A DNA stretch of 64,000 nucleotides from Sphingomonas sp. ERG5 (lineage in GTDB: Bacteria > Pseudomonadota > Alphaproteobacteria > Sphingomonadales > Sphingomonadaceae), in assembly GCF_000803065.1 (NCBI RefSeq), contig NZ_JSXI01000018.1, forward strand, positions 248,001 through 312,000. The letters are read 5' to 3'. The notes beneath the pieces were generated by a model, which made no database searches, had not been told where the DNA came from, and saw only the letters and a program-made list of their open reading frames with translations. Both the position numbers and the translations under genes were made by a program. This document shows positions 59,516-64,000 of the stretch, one piece after another; the stretch's first letter is position 1; each line of letters opens with the position of its first letter.

Positions 59516-59811
59516 TGAGCGGCAATCTTGTGATCATGGTGCTCACCGCCGCGTCGCTGGCGCTCAGCATCGCCAACACGATTTGGGTCTGGCTGAGCCG
59601 GGGCAGCGCCAAGACGGCCGACCACGAACGCCGCCTCATGTCGATCGAGGGCGATTTGAAGCACCTCCCGAACAAGGAGGATGTCAACGCGCTGAGGCTC
59701 GGGCTGTCTGAAATGAACGGCAAACTCAACACGGCCGAGTCCGAGCTGGCAGCCGTCGCGCGGACGGTACGCCGGATCGAGGATTACATCGTAGCAGGAG
59801 TGAAATCGTGA
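59515..59811 (+). CDS. DUF2730-family phage protein (Mu gp25-like)
   Basis: This 98-residue protein has an N-terminal hydrophobic helix (IMVLTAASLALSIANTIWVW) and a C-terminal coiled coil (HERRLMSIEGDLKHLPNKEDVNALRLGLSEMNGKLNTAESELAAVARTVRRIEDYI). This is the pattern of the DUF2730 family that precedes the small terminase gene in Mu-like phages. The function is unknown. The start is GTG 59515. Confidence 0.75.
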   Translation: MSGNLVIMVLTAASLALSIANTIWVWLSRGSAKTADHERRLMSIEGDLKHLPNKEDVNALRLGLSEMNGKLNTAESELAAVARTVRRIEDYIVAGVKS

Positions 59812-60104
59812 GCTATCCGGACGTGCTCGCCGCCGATGCGCGGCTCTGCATCCTGAAGGAGCTGGCCGCGCAAGTTGACGGTCGGTTGAACGAAGTGACG
59901 TTGATGCGCGTACTCGACGCGTTCGGCATCCGGCGCTCGCGGGACTGGGTTCGCACCCAGCTGCGCGCGCTTGACCAGCTGGGCGCGGTCCATGTGACCG
60001 AGGCCGGCACCGTCATGGTCGCGGGGCTCACGAAGCTCGGCCGCGATCATGTCGAGCGTCGCCAGATCGTCGAGGGCGTCTCCCGTCCTTCGGACGAGGA
60101 TTGA
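59808..60104 (+). CDS. Mu gp26-like winged-helix phage protein
   Basis: This 98-residue protein appears to be a winged helix: ADARLCILKELAAQVDGRLNEVTLMRVLDAFGIRRSRDWVRTQLRALDQLGAVHVTEAG. Mu-like phages have such a protein between DUF2730 and DUF3486 genes. The role is unknown; head-gene context suggests a part in packaging or its control. The start is GTG 59808. Confidence 0.7.
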   Translation: MSYPDVLAADARLCILKELAAQVDGRLNEVTLMRVLDAFGIRRSRDWVRTQLRALDQLGAVHVTEAGTVMVAGLTKLGRDHVERRQIVEGVSRPSDED

Positions 60105-60107
60105 TCC

Positions 60108-60701
60108 GTGGCAGAATCCGCCCAGGACCGGCGCGAGGGGCGCGGCCGGCTATCGATGCTCGATACGCTGCCGGACGCGGCCGAGCCGGACATCGTATGG
60201 GCACTTGAGGCGCTGCGCGAGCGCGGCATGCCGCAGAACGCGATCCTGGACGAGTTCAACTCGCGTCTCGCCGATCGTGGTATCGCCAAGGTCAGCAAGT
60301 CCTCCTTCTCGCGCTGGTCAGTCCGTAAGGCGATCCAGTTCCGCAAGCTGGACGAGGTTCGCGCGATCACCAACGACATCGTGGCGAGCCTGGGGACGGC
60401 CGACGCGGACGAAGTGACCGTCGCGGTGGCCGAGCTGCTGAAGGCGCAGATCTACGAGCAAGTCGAAAAGGGCGAACTGACCCCCAAGGCGATCAAGGAA
60501 CTGGCCGTCTCGCTGAAGGAAGTGGTGAATGCTCAGCGTTCATCGACCGAGCATCGGCGCAAGCTGGAAGAGCGCCAGAACGCGATGGTCGAGCGGGTCA
60601 CCGATCGTTCGGAAGAAGTGCTACGCGAGGCCGGGCTTGGCACGGATCGTATCGCCGAGCTGCGGCGTGAATTCCTTGGCGTGCGGAGCAACGCATCGTG
60701 A
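60108..60701 (+). CDS. DUF3486-family protein (Mu gp27-like, small terminase)
   Basis: This 197-residue, mostly helical protein has the DUF3486 region: GRGRLSMLDTLPDAAEPDIVWALEALRERGMPQNAILDEFNSRLADRGI and KVSKSSFSRWSVRKAIQ. It is believed to be the small terminase subunit that recognises phage DNA for packaging. In Mu it directly precedes the large subunit; here a zinc-finger-like gene is inserted between. The start is GTG 60108. Confidence 0.85.
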   Translation: MAESAQDRREGRGRLSMLDTLPDAAEPDIVWALEALRERGMPQNAILDEFNSRLADRGIAKVSKSSFSRWSVRKAIQFRKLDEVRAITNDIVASLGTADADEVTVAVAELLKAQIYEQVEKGELTPKAIKELAVSLKEVVNAQRSSTEHRRKLEERQNAMVERVTDRSEEVLREAGLGTDRIAELRREFLGVRSNAS

Positions 60702-61078
60702 AGACCTTCACCCGCCGTTCCTCGCCGAGCTTCGCCGTGGGCGGTGTCTCCTGGCTCAATCATGTGGGCACGCCCAGTGATGCCACGATCCGTCCGCCAT
60801 GTGGCGGCTGGCGCTGCTTCCATTGCGATGAGCATTTCACCGACTGGCGCGCGGCATGGCGGCATTTCGGCCCGCCTGGACAGCCACTCGGGACGGCTGA
60901 GCCGCCAAAGTGCCAAGCCTCGCTTGATGTGATGAACTTGGACAGGCAGGCGGAAGATCTGTTCAATCTGGTCTATGCGCACACCGTGGTCAAATATGAC
61001 CCGGCCGCTGGCATCCGTGGCGCCCGCCGCATTTTCGCTGCCTTGCTCGCCTCGAAGGCGGAGCACGAAAAGCTGTGA
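60698..61078 (+). CDS. zinc-finger-like hypothetical protein between terminase genes
   Basis: This 126-residue protein contains a C2H2-like segment CFHCDEHFTDWRAAWRHFG (Cys-x2-Cys and later His). The C-terminal part (DLFNLVYAHTVVKYDPAAGIRGARRIFAALLA) is helical. No family is named. Overlaps of four bases at each side make it part of the terminase operon. Mu has no counterpart at this place. Confidence 0.6.
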   Translation: MKTFTRRSSPSFAVGGVSWLNHVGTPSDATIRPPCGGWRCFHCDEHFTDWRAAWRHFGPPGQPLGTAEPPKCQASLDVMNLDRQAEDLFNLVYAHTVVKYDPAAGIRGARRIFAALLASKAEHEKL

Positions 61079-62712
61079 GCGATCACGTCGATCTTGCCGA
61101 ACCGGACATCTTGCCGACCGCCGACCAGGCGCCGCCCAGGTCACCGGTTGACGATCTTATTCCTGGCGCCGTCCCGCCCGATGGTTTCGATCCGCTCGCG
61201 GACGGCATTCTCATGCAGCACCAGAAGGATTGGATCGCCGACCAGTCGCCGCTGAAGCTTGCCCGCAAAGGGCGCCGCACCGGCATCACGTTCGCCGAAG
61301 CGATCGACAGCACGCTGATTGGTGCGGCCGCAAAAAGCGCGGGGGGCGACAGCACTTTCTATATCGGCGACACCAAGGAAAAGGGCCGGGCCTTCGTCGC
61401 GGTGTGCGCTACTTTCGCGCGATCGATCGCCAAGGAGCTGCTCACCGTCGAAGACTTCGTGTTCGACGATGTGCAGCCGGATGGATCGAGCAAGGGCATC
61501 GCAGCCTATCGCATCCGCTTCGCTTCGGGCAACGAGGTGGTGGCGCTGTCGAGCAATCCGGCGAACATCCGCGGGCTTCAGGGTCGCGTTGTAATCGACG
61601 AAGCGGCGTTCCACCGCAATGTCGCGGCAGTGATCGATGCCTGCAACGCGCTGCTGATCTGGGGCGGCGTCATTCGGATCATCTCAACCCATAACGGGAC
61701 GCTGAATGCGTTCAATGAGTTGATCCGTGGGATCGAGGCCGGCGACTTCGACTATTCGATCCACACCGTCACCTTTGACGATGCGGTTGCCAATGGTCTG
61801 TACGAACGCGTCTGCCTGATGAAGGGCGACACGCCGACGATCGAAGGCAAAGAGGCGTGGTATCGCAAGGTCCGCCGTTCCTACGGTAGCCGCATCGAGG
61901 CGATGCGCGAGGAACTGGACGTGATCCCGCGCGAAGGCGAAGGCGTGCTGTTGCCGCTCGCCTGGATCGAGGCGTGCAGCTCCACCGAATATGTCGTGCT
62001 TCGCTGGGCGCCCTCGCATGCCGATTTCGTGAGGTGGCCGGAAAGCGCCCGGCGCGGCGAGATGCACGACTGGCTGTATCGAAATGTGCTGCCGATCATC
62101 CAGCGCTACGCCGGCCAAGGCCTGACTTGGTTTTTGGGCGAGGACTTCGCGATGCGCCAGGATCGCACTGCGCTGATTCTTGGCTTTGTCGGCCAGGATC
62201 TAAAGCGGCATGTGCCGCTAATCGTCGAGCTGCGCACCTGCCCCTATGACCAGCAGAAGCAAGCGCTGTTCTGGATACTCGACCAGATCGAGCTGATCGG
62301 CAGCTTCCGCGCTGGCATCCTCGACGCGAACGGCAACGGCATGGTGCTCGCCCAGGAGTCGGCTCAGAAGTTCGGCGCAAGGATCGTCGAACTGATGCCG
62401 TCCGATACCTGGCGCCGCGAAACCGGCCCGCGCTTCCGCGCCGCGTTCGAGGATGGCGGCATCCTGATCCCCGCCGACATCGATGTGCGCAACGATCTGC
62501 GCCAGCTCCAGATGGTCGGTGGCGTCGCGAAGATGCCAGCGCACGTTCGTAATGACGGCACCGATGGCGGCAAGCGCCACGGGGACGCGGCGATCGGCCT
62601 GTGGAACTTCCATGCAGCGACGAAGCGCGGTGATGCCGCCCGCTGGACGCCAATGAACAAACCGCACGGTGCGCCTGGGAAGCCCCTCGAAAGCAACTGG
62701 ATACCGGCATGA
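61075..62712 (+). CDS. Mu gp28-like terminase large subunit
   Basis: This motor packages phage DNA into proheads by the headful method. The 545-residue protein has an ATPase part with ARKGRRTGITFAEA in the Walker A position (a family variant), Walker B GRVVIDEAAF and coupling motif IISTHNG. The nuclease part includes FLGEDFAMRQDRTALIL (Asp residues), ILDANGNGMVLAQE and the family-typical HGDAAIGLWNF near the end. The start is GTG 61075. Confidence 0.93.
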   Translation: MSDHVDLAEPDILPTADQAPPRSPVDDLIPGAVPPDGFDPLADGILMQHQKDWIADQSPLKLARKGRRTGITFAEAIDSTLIGAAAKSAGGDSTFYIGDTKEKGRAFVAVCATFARSIAKELLTVEDFVFDDVQPDGSSKGIAAYRIRFASGNEVVALSSNPANIRGLQGRVVIDEAAFHRNVAAVIDACNALLIWGGVIRIISTHNGTLNAFNELIRGIEAGDFDYSIHTVTFDDAVANGLYERVCLMKGDTPTIEGKEAWYRKVRRSYGSRIEAMREELDVIPREGEGVLLPLAWIEACSSTEYVVLRWAPSHADFVRWPESARRGEMHDWLYRNVLPIIQRYAGQGLTWFLGEDFAMRQDRTALILGFVGQDLKRHVPLIVELRTCPYDQQKQALFWILDQIELIGSFRAGILDANGNGMVLAQESAQKFGARIVELMPSDTWRRETGPRFRAAFEDGGILIPADIDVRNDLRQLQMVGGVAKMPAHVRNDGTDGGKRHGDAAIGLWNFHAATKRGDAARWTPMNKPHGAPGKPLESNWIPA

Positions 62713-62912
62713 GCATCGGTCGGCGATTGCCCATGGAATGCCCGCCACGGAGCGCAGGGACGCATGGCGTTGGGGGGTCTAGAGCCAAAACCTCCGCACC
62801 TGCCCTCTCAGTGGCCTCTCAGTGGCGAAAAACAGCAATTCGAACGCTGGGGGGAAGTGGCCGCAACGCCGCTGCGCCGCGCGCACCGCTCAACAAGGTC
62901 ACGCAATCATGA
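62709..62912 (+). CDS. possible small ORF filling the terminase-portal gap
   Basis: A 67-codon frame starts inside the terminase stop and ends inside the portal start, both as ATGA. The product is arginine-, serine- and alanine-rich, with no recognisable fold, so it may only serve to couple translation. The frame contains the tandem CTCTCAG repeat at 62804-62821. It could also be noncoding DNA that happens to be open. Confidence 0.3.
   Translation: MSIGRRLPMECPPRSAGTHGVGGSRAKTSAPALSVASQWRKTAIRTLGGSGRNAAAPRAPLNKVTQS
62803..62833. repeat. tandem CTCTCAG repeat, copy of left-end motif
   Basis: CCTCTCAGTGG is followed at once by CCTCTCAGTGGCGAAAAAC. It aligns with 45230-45259 near the phage end (two CTCTCAG units 11 bases apart, then a GAAAA stretch). 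Related CTCTCAG units occur at 53816-53822 and 53842-53848 in the MuA gene. Confidence 0.6.
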
Positions 62913-64000
62913 ACTGGTTCTCCAAAGCCCTGACCGCGATGCGCCACACGCCGCGTCCGATGTTCGTATCCCGCATGCTCCGGCGCACGCGCTTCGACTA
63001 TCGCCGGGAAGTTGGCGACGGGCTGGATAGCTCCGTCGTGACCGCGCCGATTCGATGGGTGCAGCGGGCCTTCCCCGAAGCGCGCCTGGTCGTTCGGCGG
63101 CGCAAGCGTAACGGCTCGATCGAAGAGATGATTGGTCATCCGATGCTCGCGCTGATCCAGCTGCCCAATCCCTATTATGACGACATCGCGTTGTGGGGCG
63201 CGACGCTGTTGTCCTGGTATCTCGATGGCAACGCTTATTGGATCAAGGTGCGCAACCGGGCCGGCCGACCGGTCGAGCTGTGGTATGTGCCGCACTGGAT
63301 GATGAAGGAGAAGGCGCCGGAGGACGGCAGCGAGTTCCTCTCTCATTATCTCTATAGCCCAGGTAGCGGGATCGCACCGATGATCCTCGACCCTGAGGAC
63401 GTTGTGCATTTCCGCGACGGGATTGATCCGCGTGATCCGAAGCGCGGTCTGGCGGCGCTCGATGGCGTGATCCGCGAGATATTCATCGACCTGGAGTCGT
63501 CAAACTTCGTCGCCTCGCTACTTCGGAACATGGGCGTGCCCGGCGTGGTGATCAGTCCCAAGGGCGGCGCGATGCCAATGTCCGAAGACGTTGCGGCGAC
63601 CAAGGCATGGTTTCAGGAATCGTTTGGCGGCGATCGTCGCGGCGGCGCGCTTGTGATGGGCGCACCAACCGATGTTCAGCCCTACGGCTTCAACCCGCAG
63701 CAAATGAACATGAGCGAGGGGCGTGACGTTGCCGAGGAACGTGTTTGCGCCGTCATCGGCATTCCGGCCGCAGTCGTCGGGTTTGGTGCCGGCCTTCAGA
63801 CCGCCAAGGTCGGCGCGACCATGCAGGAGATGCACAAGATCGCCTGGCTGAGCGGTGTGCTTCCCGTTGGTCGCGCATTTGCCGGCGCGCTCGGCCGCTC
63901 GCTGCTGCCGGACTTCGGCGATCCCACGGGCCAAGAGGTCGGGTGGAATACCGACGAGGTGCTTGCGCTTCAGGAGGATGAGGCCAAACAAGTTGAGCGT
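62909..64000 (+). CDS. HK97-type phage portal protein, C-terminally incomplete
   Basis: The portal is the ring at the capsid vertex through which DNA enters. The frame is open for 364 codons to the window edge. The HK97/PF04860 family is recognised from VTAPIRWVQRAFPEARLVV, HPMLALIQLPNPYYDD, LSWYLDGNAYWIKVRN, DVVHFRDGIDP, LRNMGVPGVVISPKGG and ERVCAVIGIPAAVVGFGAGLQTAKV. Mu itself uses an unrelated gp29/DUF935 portal, so the head module changes source here. Confidence 0.92.
   Translation, partial: MNWFSKALTAMRHTPRPMFVSRMLRRTRFDYRREVGDGLDSSVVTAPIRWVQRAFPEARLVVRRRKRNGSIEEMIGHPMLALIQLPNPYYDDIALWGATLLSWYLDGNAYWIKVRNRAGRPVELWYVPHWMMKEKAPEDGSEFLSHYLYSPGSGIAPMILDPEDVVHFRDGIDPRDPKRGLAALDGVIREIFIDLESSNFVASLLRNMGVPGVVISPKGGAMPMSEDVAATKAWFQESFGGDRRGGALVMGAPTDVQPYGFNPQQMNMSEGRDVAEERVCAVIGIPAAVVGFGAGLQTAKVGATMQEMHKIAWLSGVLPVGRAFAGALGRSLLPDFGDPTGQEVGWNTDEVLALQEDEAKQVER

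Overview
The window comes from a high-GC alphaproteobacterium, most likely a sphingomonad. The basis is gene content: a DivK-like regulator divergent from a DUF3572 gene, a CC_3452-family secreted protein, an RXKD-type RelA/SpoT enzyme, an OhrR-like MarR regulator and a compact fli cluster with a FlbD-like activator. This is inference from protein families; no database search was run.

Positions 1-24 kb are ordinary chromosome. They hold an EamA transporter fragment, an ATP-dependent DNA ligase, a membrane-anchored metallophosphoesterase, Dps, L33, DivK, a HAD hydrolase and thioesterase pair, an HxlR regulator with a likely operator, RelA/SpoT, RlmE, Ppx/GppA and tRNA-Gln(CTG). A tightly overlapping membrane operon follows (DUF4129, DUF4350, MoxR, DUF58, SpoIIM-like, RDD). 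Next come a TlpA lipoprotein divergent from argH, an LptM-like lipoprotein, lysA and a truncated siroheme synthase.

Positions 24-41 kb are a flagellar cluster on the minus strand: flbD-like, fliE-F-G-H-I-J-K-L-M-N-O-P-Q-R, flhB, fliD, fliS and a response regulator. Flagellin is transcribed the other way. Together they encode the MS ring, switch, export gate, hook-length ruler, cap and filament. Rod, hook, stator and flhA genes are not in the window. After this come two divergent regulator/target pairs: OhrR-like with an alpha/beta hydrolase, and LysR with an MFS exporter.

From about 45 kb to the end lies the left part of a Mu-like transposable prophage. In order it has a noncoding end with five repeated CCACTTA sites, two small leftward genes, a HigBA toxin-antitoxin module with four copies of one operator, a leftward repressor, a Ner-like regulator, a ParB-MucR fusion, many small early genes, MuA, MuB, a DnaA domain IV-like protein, GemA/gp16, a Mor-family activator, a lysis cassette (GH19 endolysin, small membrane proteins, overlapping Rz/Rz1-like spanins), Mu-type gp24-gp28 homologues and an HK97-type portal cut by the window edge. 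The right end of the phage lies beyond the window.

The points most worth a second look are the HigBA operator array with a terminator between toxin and antitoxin, the ParB-MucR fusion, the exchange of the Mu portal for an HK97 one at a spacer that carries dispersed CTCTCAG repeats, a FliM without its CheY-binding peptide, and two divergent gene pairs whose start codons overlap.
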